DNA from: Echinostoma caproni
Taxonomy: Eukaryota; Platyhelminthes; Trematoda; Plagiorchiida; Echinostomatidae
Length of the DNA stretch: 10,175 nucleotides
Assembly: GCA_900618425.1 (NCBI GenBank)
Contig: UZAN01050655.1
Coordinates: forward strand, 3,805 to 13,979
Reading direction: 5' to 3'
Program-made: the position numbers and the translations under genes
Notes under the pieces: generated by a model
Databases searched by the model: none
What the model was told of the DNA's origin: nothing
Seen by the model: the letters and a program-made list of their open reading frames with translations, nothing else
Part shown: piece after piece, positions 1 through 8,512 of the stretch
How positions within the stretch are numbered: position 1 is the first letter of the stretch
How the letters are laid out: each line of letters opens with the position of its first letter

Positions 1-691
1 AAAGCTTCTCGCCCTCGCTGCAGCCAGTACACACTGGTTCTTCCAGCGGAAATCTGCGGTCACCGATATTCCTAAGTCTCTGCGGGTTTTTATAATCCCT
101 GTGTTGAAATCATTAGGGGTTGCAAAGTGGCGGTTTTCGGTACGATAGGGGGGTGCGCGAAGGATCCTTGTTGCACATAGAGATCTGAATAATGCAGAAT
201 ACGAGATTGTGGTTCCAAAGATCCAGCTGGGAAGACTGATACGGGAGGAGACTGCCAAGTAAATCAATCTTATGCAGCATTCGAGCAGGAGGCTCCTTGG
301 GATTAGCCTTTATGGTAAAGGAGGTGAAGTGTCTTGGTAATGCGGCCGTTTCGGGATGTTCAGGTCTCACCGCAGGAGATGGGATTGGGGATCTGGATGT
401 TACGCGTGTATTGGGCGGCGGGTGAAACCGTTGTCGTCGCTTGGTGGTCCACTCGTATAAGGGGGGTTACTGGGAGAAGGCGGAGTTTGGGGTCACTCAA
501 GGCCTTGGTGCTTCTGAGGGCTATCTTTTACTGAGTTCGGGAATGCAGTGGTCTGTCTGGAGACAATCCGCGGACAAGTTTGCATGCCCTTTTCAGGGTC
601 TCGTTTTGAGCGAAGGCATCTACTAATGCTGACTTCAAATCGAAGGCGATAAGGATGCCCACGTTCGTCTTCTTAGATTTGGACATCAGCA
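1..691. other. Unassigned sequence, no supported gene
   Basis: I can assign no gene here. Short open stretches exist on both strands, for example 113-370 on the minus strand and 334-626 on the plus strand, but none shows a recognisable domain. Because a BEL/Pao integrase remnant follows directly on the plus strand, this stretch could be the worn-out upstream part of the same polyprotein (protease, reverse transcriptase, RNase H). I looked for the usual reverse transcriptase and RNase H motifs in the plus frames and did not find them, so the link is only a guess from position. Confidence 0.4.
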
Positions 692-1150
692 AGTATGCTC
701 CGTTTGGATTGGGTAGGTGTTACGGTACAGGAAGCGCATTCATACTCAAAGGAATCATTCATATTGGTCCTGGACCGATTCATAGCTTGCAGAGGCAAAC
801 CAGAACACGCATTCAGTGATAATGGATCGAATTTTGTCGGAGTGACCAATAAACTGATGGCTTGTTTGCGATCATGGTCTCAGGATGAAAAATGTAACCA
901 TCTCCTAAAGGACGCTGTTCAGTTGCACTTCAACCCTCGTAGCGCCAACCATTGAGAGAGAGTTTGGGATAAACTAATTAAGATAATAAAGAGAATACTG
1001 ACGGAACTCTGTAAAACAGGTGACGGACGAAGTGTTAATCCCGGTCTTGGTAGAGGCTGAAAGGTTAATGAATAATTAACCGCTCCTTCCGCGACAAGTT
1101 GATCAGCTTAGTGAGAAATTATCTAATTTCTTATCACCGGTGCTTCTCAT
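692..1150 (+). pseudogene. BEL/Pao LTR retrotransposon integrase fragment, broken
   Basis: This is the integrase part of a BEL/Pao polyprotein, the enzyme that inserts element cDNA into the host chromosome. In frame 2 from about 713 the translation shows the family pattern: VQEAHSYSKESF, then FIACRGKPEHAFSDNGSNFVG with the second catalytic Asp in DNGSN at 818-820. Next comes HFNPRSANH, and after one TGA at 953-955 the frame continues ERVWDKLIKIIKRIL. The family usually has GxWE at this place, so the third catalytic acidic residue (normally Glu) is Asp here. Near 1017-1021 the frame shifts by one base and goes on as VTDEVLIPVLVEAERLMNN, the conserved block after the catalytic core. The first catalytic Asp and the zinc-binding N-terminus were not found upstream, and no LTR was recognised. 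The fragment is surely non-functional. Family assignment is from motif order, without a database search. Confidence 0.85.
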
Positions 1151-1321
1151 GGAACCTTTGGTCTTGAAATTCGTACACTTGATTTTTCTCATAAATATGC
1201 CCCTCAGGGTTATAGCTGTTTCTTTAAATGTTTGATATTTGAAAAACGAACACTTCTTATAATAACACCGACTTAACAATCTTGAAACACTCACAAAATT
1301 CTCTTTGAATCTATTTCAGTT

Positions 1322-1412
1322 CAGTTTGTACAGGACAGAAAATGACCACCGCCAATCGAGCGTCCAGAATTCCTTCGGTGGTATGCAGTCAAGTATGGCA
1401 CCCAACACTGCG
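1322..1412 (+). repeat. Dispersed repeat, copy A (partner at 8508-8595)
   Basis: This stretch resembles 8508-8595 in the same orientation. Shared blocks in order are CAGT..TTTACAGGAC-like (1322 on), CAATCRAGCGTCCAGA, and CCCAACACTGCG, with only small length differences between them. Weaker similarity seems to continue through an A/G-rich block (1436-1470 against 8634-8665) and a GCGTTC/ACGTTC block near 1503-1515, so the true unit may be over 200 bp, to about 1540. It has no coding pattern shared by both copies and no tRNA-type B box that I can see. It lies just after the BEL/Pao fragment and just past the 3' end of the minus-strand LINE, so it may be an LTR or UTR piece of some element, or a SINE. 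I do not recognise the family. Confidence 0.65.
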
Positions 1413-1575
1413 AAAAGTAGTCCGTAACTTCCTGGCTGAAAAGAGGAATAAAAGGGAAAGATACCTTATCACACCTCCAAAACGAGAGAATGCTATAGGT
1501 GAGCGTTCATCTTCCAGGCTGATTCCCAATACAAGGCAGAGGGGCACAAATTCATGTAACTTGAGTATTCCACTC

Positions 1576-4350
1576 CTACTCCTTTGGTTTTCCCAAGTCA
1601 CTAGTTCGTAAGAATTCCACTTCAGGAACGAGTTCAGACCATTGTTGGTCCAGGGCCGTTTTGGATGCTATTAGTCTGCAATTCTACCAGCTCCACAGGT
1701 AGTCTGTTCCATATATTGACTACCTTGTTACTGAAGAAGTGTGACTGGGCTATCAGTCGAGTCCGGGCCTTCGCTAGCTTCATTTCGTGTCCCCTTGTAC
1801 GGGAATGTAGTGTTTCCTAGAACAAAGTTTCTGGTCTATTACCGCATAAGTCTTTCATTATCTTAAATGTTTCTATCATATATCCCGTGAGCCCTCTCTT
1901 TTCTAAAGATAATAGTCCTAGGTCCTGTAACCTTTGCCTGTACTCTTAATCTAGCTGACCAATAACCATTCTTGTTGCCAGCCCTTGAACGCTCTCTAAA
2001 CAGGCGGCATCCTTTTTCAAGAAGGGTGACCATGCCTGCACGCAGTACCCGAGATGCGGTCTAACTACAGCTTTATACAGAGGTACGAAAACATCCAGTT
2101 TTCCTCAAGACAGCGCTGACCTCAATCTGAAGAATTCTCTGCGAGCTTTATTCGCAGCTGTTATGCACTACTCGGCCCAACGGAAGTCTGAAGTTGCGAT
2201 GATGGCCAGGTCTTTAGTCTTACTTACCGCTTCTATCGTAAACAAACCTTGATCCTGTACTAGTGTTAAGCTTTCGTCGGTCCGCGATAGCAGCTGGCTT
2301 TTACCAGCATTCATCGGCAAATCCCACTTATGCGCCCAGCTGAGGACAGCAGCTGACTTTTTTAAAGACCCCTCTGCCTGTAGACCCAATCACTTTGACA
2401 TCTTCGGCGAAGAAAAAGGTGGGTGATTTCAGCAGCGCAGCAAGGTCATTTACGAATAGTAGGAACAGCAAAAGACCTAGGATGGAGCCCTGGGGTACAC
2501 CACTTGCGGCATGCTATATGGGAGCACTTGTCACCTAATTTGACTTGGAATGTCCTGTTGGTGACCAAGTCCCTCGGTCATTGGTGTATTTGTCCACTTA
2601 TTCCGAACGCCTTTATTTTGAATGATAGCAGGCGTTGATCGACAGAGTCAAACATCTTGCGAAAGTCAAAGTAATATACATCTATCCTGTGTCCCTCGTC
2701 TAATCTAGTAACTTCGTCTAAGAGGCACAGTAGATTAGTCAAACAGGATCCACTTTTGAGAAACCTATGTTGAGTTGGACACAGCATGGAATGTTGCGTT
2801 AGGTGCTGGCATACATGGATCCGAAGGATTTTTTCTAGCACCTTACACAAAATACTAGTTAGACAGACTGGCCTGTAGTTATCTAACTCTGATCAGGCTC
2901 CCTCCCTTATGTATGACCACCACTGCTGCTATCTCCCAGCCCCTCGGTAGAACACCCTGATCTAGTGAAGCTTTGAATAGCTTACACACTGGTCCTGACA
3001 GGATGTCTGCTATGGGCTTGATGATAGCCGGATGAATTTCTTCCGGTCCAGCAGCCTTATGGACGTCTAGGCTAACCAAGTGCTGCCGCACTATATCCTC
3101 TTATAGCTGAAGCACCCCGATTTCTGGCGGGAGTGTTCCTAGCTCTAAGGTCATCAGCATACCGTCATCTATTCTGTGTACACTTCTAAAATAGCCGACC
3201 AAAACGTCCACCTTACCCTAGGCGTCTGGAGCACCTACACCTAATGGTCCTATACCATTTCTCAGTGCTCCCTTGAACTGAACGTAGCTATAGTATTTCT
3301 TTCGTTTGATTTGGGCCAGCTGAAGCTCATGTTGCCTTTTGACTTCTCGTATAAGCCTAACCGCCTTATTTCTACCCCTTCTATACCTAAGCCACGCCTG
3401 CTGATTTCCTAAAACTCTAAAGCTCTTCCAATACCTATTTCGTTGTTTGATGGCCCTGGCTATGGCTGACCTCCACCACAACGGCTTGTCGCTACCTCGG
3501 CTGGGTTTCATCTGAGCAATTTCGTTTAACAGATCTACGAGTGCCTCCCTAATTACCATCCGATGGCCTTCTACACTAGCCTCCTCCAGAGCATCGCTGA
3601 CCAACTCCAATACCCTAGTTCTAAGATTCCCTAGATCCACACAGCGGAAAATTCCAATCAGCTTGTATTATCCCTTAGCTTGCCGTATGCACTTTTTGAT
3701 CGATATGATGATGTGGTCCCTTTTATCAAGAGGTGGATGCGACTGTAGCGCCATGATATCATTCTTGTGTGTAGTGATCACTAGATCCAGCAGGGACTGA
3801 GCATTACCCGACCTGAATCTAGTGCTTTCCTTATCTTGTTGCCATGGGGCATTTTCGTGAAGCCATTTAATGTAGTCCTCTTCTGATGACTCCCGGTTGC
3901 ACATCTCAGACCTCCAGTCTATATCTGGTAGGTTGAAGTCACCAACAGTATTGATTTTGTTAGCTTCTTTGACTCTCCTTTTGAGAGCACACAGCAGTTG
4001 ACTATCCTCTTCATGGTTGGACTTGGTGCACGATAAACGCATGCTATGTTGACCCTTTCATTCTTTAGTAGTAGAATTACTGTGCACAAATGCACATTTC
4101 TCGTTCAGAGAATGGTCTCACATTTTCTGTGGCTTGTGCCTTGTCTTAGCAGAATTGCGACTCCTTCTCCAGTATATTCTCGGTTTTTGTCTTGCCGATA
4201 GACGGAGAACTATTCTTGGACTATCTGCGGTATATTGTGTGTATTATTCAGTCATGTTTCGGTGATTACTACTATATACACCTTTTGTTCCCAGGATATT
4301 TGAGCCAATTCTGCCCATTTATTCCTAACACTGCATGCGTTGGTTTACAT
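1576..4350 (-). pseudogene. CR1-like LINE ORF2 remnant: APE endonuclease and reverse transcriptase
   Basis: ORF2 protein nicks target DNA and copies the element RNA at the nick. The endonuclease begins near 4350 with TNACSVRNKWAEL and YIVVITET (catalytic Glu, near 4255), then VYRQDKN, TGEGVAIL, CVYRAPS, GDFNLPDIDW (3914-3946), SLLDLVITT and KRDH (near 3710). The linker (3218-3640) is rich in Arg and Lys. The reverse transcriptase shows KAAGPEEIHPAIIK, GWEIAAVVVIHKGG, DNYRPVCLTSILCKVLEK, motif A in YYFDFRKMFDSVDQRLL, motif B SGVPQGSILG (about 2475-2503), and motif C as FAED, where FADD is expected. After it come [35 protein letters not shown] and the tail RGHEMKLAKARTRL, HFFSNKVVNIWNRLP. Frames 4042-3668, 3640-3218 and 3091-2879 are the same frame, separated by stops only. 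Frame changes occur near 4030, 2880, 2500, 2390 and 1670. The last stop is TAG at 1576-1578. Confidence 0.92.
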
Positions 4351-4750
4351 CATGAATATGCGGCCCTCCCTTCCTGTGCATTTCCCATAGACCCCTCTTG
4401 CTTGGGCCTCGAACGCAACACCCGAGGAAACAGTAAGTTTTTTTCTGCGGTACTTGTAGCCTGCGGGTCGTTTTGGTGAGCCACCTCAGCTGGTGGCTCT
4501 TTGCTGAACCTTACGGAATCTTCTTCGTCTACGTTTTCTTCTTTCAAGCAACTTTGCCACTGCTCGTTTTCTTAGACATCTTCAATGACCACGACTCACA
4601 TCGATACCCCCGGTATGCGTGCTACGCAGCTGCAGAAGACATCATCTAAGTTTGGACCCTGTCGTTTCGTTTGTCAGGATTGATACTTACTTTTCGAGCA
4701 CTTAAACGTTCTCGATGACTCCAACTGAGTCCATCTGATGCAAATTGATA
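4350..4750 (-). other. LINE segment between ORF1 and endonuclease start
   Basis: On the minus strand this stretch reads as polar, Lys-rich and acidic peptide in broken frames (for example 4547-4350 with ENVDEEDSVRF and EKNLLFPRVLRSRPKQEG). It has no recognised domain. By position it should hold the end of ORF1, any gap between the ORFs, and the first codons of ORF2. The exact ORF1/ORF2 boundary cannot be drawn, because stops occur in all frames. Confidence 0.5.
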
Positions 4751-5319
4751 TCAGCCTCTTAGCATTTGGGCCACCAGAACAGATCGGGCCAGTAGTATAT
4801 CCCTAGTTTGTTCTGCGACGATGTCTACTAGAATTAGTCGCGCAGGATTGCCATTTCTTTTGGGATTCGGGGTTATATACGTCTCCACCCTACGGACCCT
4901 GTTTACACCTCCAGGGTGCAAGATACCTGCTAGACTCAGTATGCCTAACACCCTCCTACGATCCAACTCTCGCCTGGTCTTGCCCCCCCCCCATTATATA
5001 AGGCTCCTCCGTGTTAAGTATCAGAAGCCTTCACCTGGATGCCTTATTCATCGCAGGAATATGCCTTGGTAGATCCATAATATGCCTCTCGAGGGCTTTT
5101 ACATCCGGGTGACTGGTAGTACAGTGTATACAATTCTGCACTGATACCCGAGTACATTGGATGGGCCCATCTCTTGCCTAAATCGCACGCAACTGCCTTA
5201 ACTGCACACTTGTCACACTTTTCGTTGAGACACTGATAAGATACTCGTGACATAATTAAACAAACCAAATGAAAAATGCGAAATAATCCTAAGACCGTAA
5301 AGTCCGGCATAAAATACAT
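4750..5319 (-). pseudogene. CR1-like LINE ORF1 remnant with PHD-like zinc finger
   Basis: ORF1 proteins of LINEs bind the element RNA. The 5319-5044 segment holds Cys-rich sequence with spacing like a PHD finger: CLNEKCDKC, then VACDLGKRWAHPMYSGIS and SPGC. Two of the positions expected to be Cys seem changed (Gly in CDLG, Tyr in HPMY), which would weaken metal binding. After a stop and a frame change at a run of ten C (4983-4992 on the plus strand), the 4966-4751 segment gives DRRRVLGILSLAG, VNRVRRVETYITPNPK and ARLILVDIVAEQTRDILL. That block resembles the RNA-binding-like part of LINE ORF1 proteins (RVxRxG, PRPLLVEF, ExxRDxxL). Its place directly upstream of the ORF2 remnant on the same strand supports the call. 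The start codon is uncertain. The finger assignment rests on Cys/His spacing only. Confidence 0.65.
4983..4992. repeat. C10 homopolymer run inside LINE ORF1
   Basis: Ten C bases in a row on the plus strand (G10 on the coding minus strand) lie between the PHD-like segment and the RNA-binding-like segment of ORF1. The two segments are in different frames, and this run is the simplest place for the slip. It could be a true mutation or a sequencing error, as homopolymers of this length are often miscounted. Confidence 0.8.
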
Positions 5320-5347
5320 AGCAAAGATAAATCGATAAAAAGTGACG

Positions 5348-5405
5348 CAACACTAGTTAATTCGGAGAATATAAACTCCCGATAACGGGATACAACACTG
5401 GTTAA
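5348..5405. repeat. Short direct repeat pair flanking a small hairpin
   Basis: CAACACTAGTTAA (5348-5360) recurs as CAACACTGGTTAA (5393-5405), 12 of 13 bases alike and 45 bp apart. Between them lies a perfect inverted repeat, TCCCG-ATAA-CGGGA (5377-5390). It sits just upstream of the first readable ORF1 codons of the minus-strand LINE. It could be a chance duplication, part of a LINE 5' UTR, or the trace of a small insertion. Confidence 0.55.
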
Positions 5406-5513
5406 CTAAAACTGCGTAAACATTGTGAAGTAAATGACGTTATTTTACTGCAACAACGATACTTTTAGCCAAAACACAGAGCACTCCAAAATTTCAAACC
5501 GTGCGGCACCTAC

Positions 5514-5576
5514 TAAAACATTTTTAAAACCTTCAAAACATTTTCAAACATTTTTAAAACCTCAACAACCTCAACA
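5514..5576 (+). repeat. A/T-rich imperfect tandem repeat, about 30 bp period
   Basis: ACATTTTTAAAACCT occurs at 5518-5532 and again at 5548-5562, separated by a related copy ACATTTTCAA, and is followed by CCTCAACAACCTCAAC. It looks like a short degenerate simple-sequence array. It explains the low-complexity peptide seen in the plus frame of 5434-5670, so I do not call that frame a gene. Confidence 0.7.
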
Positions 5577-6869
5577 AAAAATAACTTCAGCGACTTTACG
5601 AACCCAGTCAGCAGTGGTTTGTTTGAAATTGAAAACTTCCGAACAAACTGGACAGAGGATATCGTTATAAAATAGGCGATCATTGAATCTATCGGTTAAT
5701 GTTCAAATGAGTTCACTAGAAACCTGAGCAACTTAAAGCGCTTGGGTTTCATATTTGGCTAATGAATGCATGAGTTCATTAGCACTCAAGTTATCCCGAC
5801 TTGATTAACGGACTCCAAAATATTCTCCGGTGTCAGGCACAATGGCGGCCTACGAAAAAATGCGTTTTACAATTAAAAGTTTAAGAAGCATCACGGATTC
5901 CAAGAGTTTTCTGGTCATTCAGATGAAATTACTATCAAACAATAATTAAACACAAACCGTTGAGCAATCTTCTTTTAATTCGTCAGTCAAACGTTTGCTT
6001 ACGGTTTACAGTCATTGACCACGTATAACTTTGTAAGGTTTTGTTTCATCTTAAATTTCACTAGTAATCTTACCGTCACTCATTGGGGACTGCACGGCCG
6101 GGCGACAGGCCAGATGTACAGGTTGGTGGCTTACTCTCGACTAACTTATTTTCCACGAGTGTACAAGTCCTATCCCTAAGCATTAGGTTGCCATCAATGC
6201 AGGTGAACATGAGGAGGTGCATTGCAAGGTTAATTGCAGTATCAGCGTCCAAGCGGATGATAGACATCGAGCCGAAGTGACATCCAATCGTTATTTAGCT
6301 AAGATCAACACCACATTTCCAATCACTACATATTACTATCAACGACTCTACGTTGTGGTCACTGACTGCTTGGTTAGCTTACTACAATCCAAAAAAGAAA
6401 AGAAAAGCCGGATTCGCCAATATCCAGCTTCATCGACTAAATGCTGAAGCGCTTTTCGTATCAATATAATTTATCTGAAGTAAACTGTCCACGTCTGCCG
6501 CGCGAGAGCGCCCAAATCTTCTACACCCTAATCAGTCGGGTCATTCAACCAACTGGGTTGGATTCTTACTCAAATTGACATATTCATCGCCTGTCTTTGA
6601 TGCTATCATCTGGCTCGATGGGCCAACCATTTACCCTTTATAGGACGGGCATTCTAACAAAGATGTAATGGCAACGATGTCATCAATATCTCCAAAACAA
6701 ATGACTCACAATTAATTATTCAAATGTCCATTAGAAAATCAACGAGGTTGAGGTTGTATGGCTTATGTGAAGCACAGCTTTACGGTTTCCACTATCCAAC
6801 AATCCTTGCTTGATTCTATTCCTGATTAACTTTGGTTGACTATTCAAGTTTCTGAATTACTGCGGCAAA

Positions 6870-8490
6870 TAGGCTGTCTCTATCTGCCACCAAGTTCACA
6901 TTTTACTTACTTTTTCCTCTACTCGATGCCTTTGAGCATCTTTCTCTTCTACCTTCCAGTGCCAAAATCATTGCTGGCGATTTAAACTTACCTAAGATAT
7001 CCTGGTCCTCCTTAGCGTCTGCTGGTCTCTCCCAATTTGTAGCCAGGATTACCGTTTGAGAATGGATATGACATTTTTCCTCTCCTACTAGAAAATTCAA
7101 CATTCTAGATTCGAATTTCACCCACGATATACCAAATGTAATTGTTAAAACTTCTGTACACTTTCCCTGTAGCGACCATAAAATGGTTGGGTGTCACATC
7201 CCGTATGCTCCAAGCCCAATCCAAACAGTTTTTATAATAAAACTAACCCTCAAAGAAACTGGCAACTCCTACGCACAATAATACGACAAGAAGATTGGAG
7301 TGAGTTCTTCCTTTCATCTGACCCACAACGGACCACTGATATCATCTACTCCCTACTTTNTTCACCTGTATTAGTTGTATTACATCTTTCTCCAAACAAC
7401 GGGTCAGCAGTAAGTCCAGCTTATCCTCTTTACGGGTGACTTACGCCAACCTAATAAAACAGTACCAAACAAACCATGACTTCTCGCTGCTATTTCGACT
7501 TAACCACACCTCCTTAACTATTAGAAAACATAACGAATTCATAATTCGCACTCAGGAACCTAATGCTTCGAGAAAACTAAATCAGTTCCTCCGTTTGTCA
7601 ATGTTTTTAAATCTAGTAACTCCCACTCTCGTAAAGATATACCTTTTATCCTTGCTTCTGCTAATAAAGCCATTACCTTTTCACCAGATGTCGCCGAAGC
7701 TTTCAATTCCTTCTTTGCCTCCTTCATAGCGTCTAGTATAAACATCAACCCGCCATCCATTACCTCTATCACTACATTCACACAATAGAGCATAGTATTC
7801 GATGCTTCCAAAATCGGTCATCTGGTTACATCATTCAAACCATCTACTCATCCTGGACCAGATGTTCTGCCCACAGCCGCCATTTTAAATTCTGGATGTG
7901 ATTTTCCACTTTTACTCCTCAATTTATTTACTCACTGTATGAAGAACAGTCTGATACCAACCAACGGAAAACGTTCTGTCATAGTCCCACGCCATAAAAA
8001 TGCTCACAACATAATCTTGCAAATTACCGCTCTATTAACCACACTCTCATTCTCTCTAGGGTTATAAAAAAGATAGTTAAACAACAGATCGTATCACACT
8101 TTCAGAGTCGAGATCTCATCAGCAATCGTTAGTACGTCCTAATCCGTGGTAGATCTTTTAATAATTGCCAACTTGACTTTCTTAACGTCCTCATGTATAT
8201 CGACGACATGTATACCATAGGGCATCACGGTAATCCTTTCCTTTTTGTTGATGATAATGAAATTGTTGACTATTGTNTATTGTAAGCTTGAAAATCTTAC
8301 AACCACTAACACCAATATATCTCATGACATACGTGCGCTCGACCAACGATACTTAAGCTGGTTCACGCAGTTCTCAGCAGATTACCCTGAAATACTAACA
8401 TATAAATGGTATACACCAATAGGATCACTAAATAATGGGGGGTCACCCATAACCAATAAACCCGTTATTAGAGGTTGTGGCTTAAACTGG
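6870..8490 (+). pseudogene. Second LINE, ORF2 remnant: endonuclease, linker and reverse transcriptase with internal deletion
   Basis: This is a plus-strand non-LTR element of a different family from the one at 1576-5319. The endonuclease is seen as LYLPPSSHF (near 6876), then HLSLLPSSAKIIAGDLNLPKISW (Asp of GDLN at 6979-6981) and CSDHKMVGCHIP (SDH at 7171-7179), all in frame 1 with stops at 7057 and 7069. The linker continues in frame 3 (RNWQLLRTIIRQEDWSEFFL, about 7255-7315), then frame 2 (HDFSLLFRLNHTSLTI), then frame 1 (SRKDIPFILASANKAITF, SPDVAEAFNSFFASF). The reverse transcriptase starts with HPGPDVLPTAAIL and GKRSVIVPRHKNAHN, shifts to NYRSINHTLILSRVIKK at 8022, and reaches NNCQLDFLN. 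It then jumps straight to MYIDDMYTIGHHGNPFLFVDD (FVDD at 8244-8255). Motifs A and B, which belong between, are missing. The frame 8245-8604 carries the next part, with RALDQRYLSWFTQFSA and KPVIRGCGLNW. The rest of ORF2 is lost at about 8490. Confidence 0.85.
7360..7360. other. Isolated ambiguous base (N); others at 8277 and 9857
   Basis: Single N bases occur at 7360, 8277 and 9857. The last two fall at or very near frame breaks in LINE remnants. They suggest draft-quality or mixed repeat reads, so some frame changes in this window may be assembly errors and not true mutations. Confidence 0.9.
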
Positions 8491-8512
8491 TCCAGTCCAG
8501 TCGAGTCCAGTC
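8490..8512 (+). repeat. GTCCA pentanucleotide microsatellite
   Basis: GTCCA GTCCA GTCGA GTCCA GTC runs from 8490 to 8512. It lies exactly where the second LINE loses its coding similarity and where copy B of the dispersed repeat begins. Copy A has a shorter relic of a similar pattern, TTCAGTTCAGTT, just before and at its start (1315-1326), so the pentamer may belong to the dispersed repeat. An alternative is a LINE 3' tail. Confidence 0.8.

Larger units (their letters stand above)
1576..5319 (-). mobile_element. CR1-like non-LTR retrotransposon (LINE), nearly full coding length, inactivated
   Basis: A minus-strand LINE runs from an ORF1 remnant (5319 down to about 4750) through a complete but broken ORF2 (4350 down to 1576). 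The domain order is ORF1 with a PHD-like zinc finger, then APE-type endonuclease, linker, reverse transcriptase and a CR1-type C-terminal tail without RNase H. This is the layout of the CR1 group, whose ORF1 is known to carry PHD-type fingers in some members. The 3' end must lie between the ORF2 stop at 1576 and the dispersed repeat that seems to reach about 1540. The 5' end is not defined; sequence up to about 5420 might still be its 5' UTR. No target-site duplication could be identified by eye. The number of stops and frame changes indicates an old, inactive copy. Confidence 0.88.
5320..6869. other. Unassigned AT-rich sequence with small repeats
   Basis: No gene is supported in this 1.5 kb. 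The open stretches present (5434-5670 plus, 6076-6267 minus, 6083-6447 plus) have no domain signal, and the first is mostly Lys/Thr/Gln peptide made by a simple repeat. The left part may include the 5' UTR of the neighbouring minus-strand LINE. The right part may include the lost N-terminal endonuclease region of the plus-strand LINE that becomes readable near 6870. Nothing in between was recognised as a known repeat class. Confidence 0.5.

Noticed and set aside
535..680. Minus-strand frame containing VGILIAFDLKSALVDAF, faintly like reverse transcriptase motif A
   Set aside because: The surrounding frame shows no other reverse transcriptase motif in order, so one short match is not enough.
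1342..1611. Plus-strand open frame of 89 codons
   Set aside because: It overlaps dispersed repeat copy A and the LINE 3' end. The other repeat copy does not keep the same reading frame or peptide.
2423..2638. Plus-strand open frame of 71 codons
   Set aside because: It is antisense to the reverse transcriptase motif B and C region of the minus-strand LINE.
4192..4479. Plus-strand open frame of 95 codons with hydrophobic segments
   Set aside because: It is the reverse complement of the LINE endonuclease start and inter-ORF region, whose motifs are clear on the minus strand.
4994..5003. TATATAAGG on the plus strand, a TATA-box look-alike
   Set aside because: It lies inside the LINE ORF1 remnant, and no gene follows on the plus strand.
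4821..5072. Plus-strand open frame of 83 codons
   Set aside because: It is antisense to the ORF1 remnant and has no domain signal.
5434..5670. Plus-strand open frame rich in Lys, Thr and Gln
   Set aside because: Its composition is produced by the A/T-rich tandem repeat at 5514-5576, and no domain or context supports a gene.
7560..7811. Minus-strand open frame of 83 codons (DLKTLTNGGTDL etc.)
   Set aside because: It is antisense to the linker of the plus-strand LINE, where the plus frames show the family pattern.
8090..8125. Minus-strand CTGATGAG ... GAAAG, resembling part of a hammerhead ribozyme core
   Set aside because: The stem II pairing needed between the two core parts does not form, and the plus strand there is ordinary reverse transcriptase coding (RDLISNR). 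Chance match.
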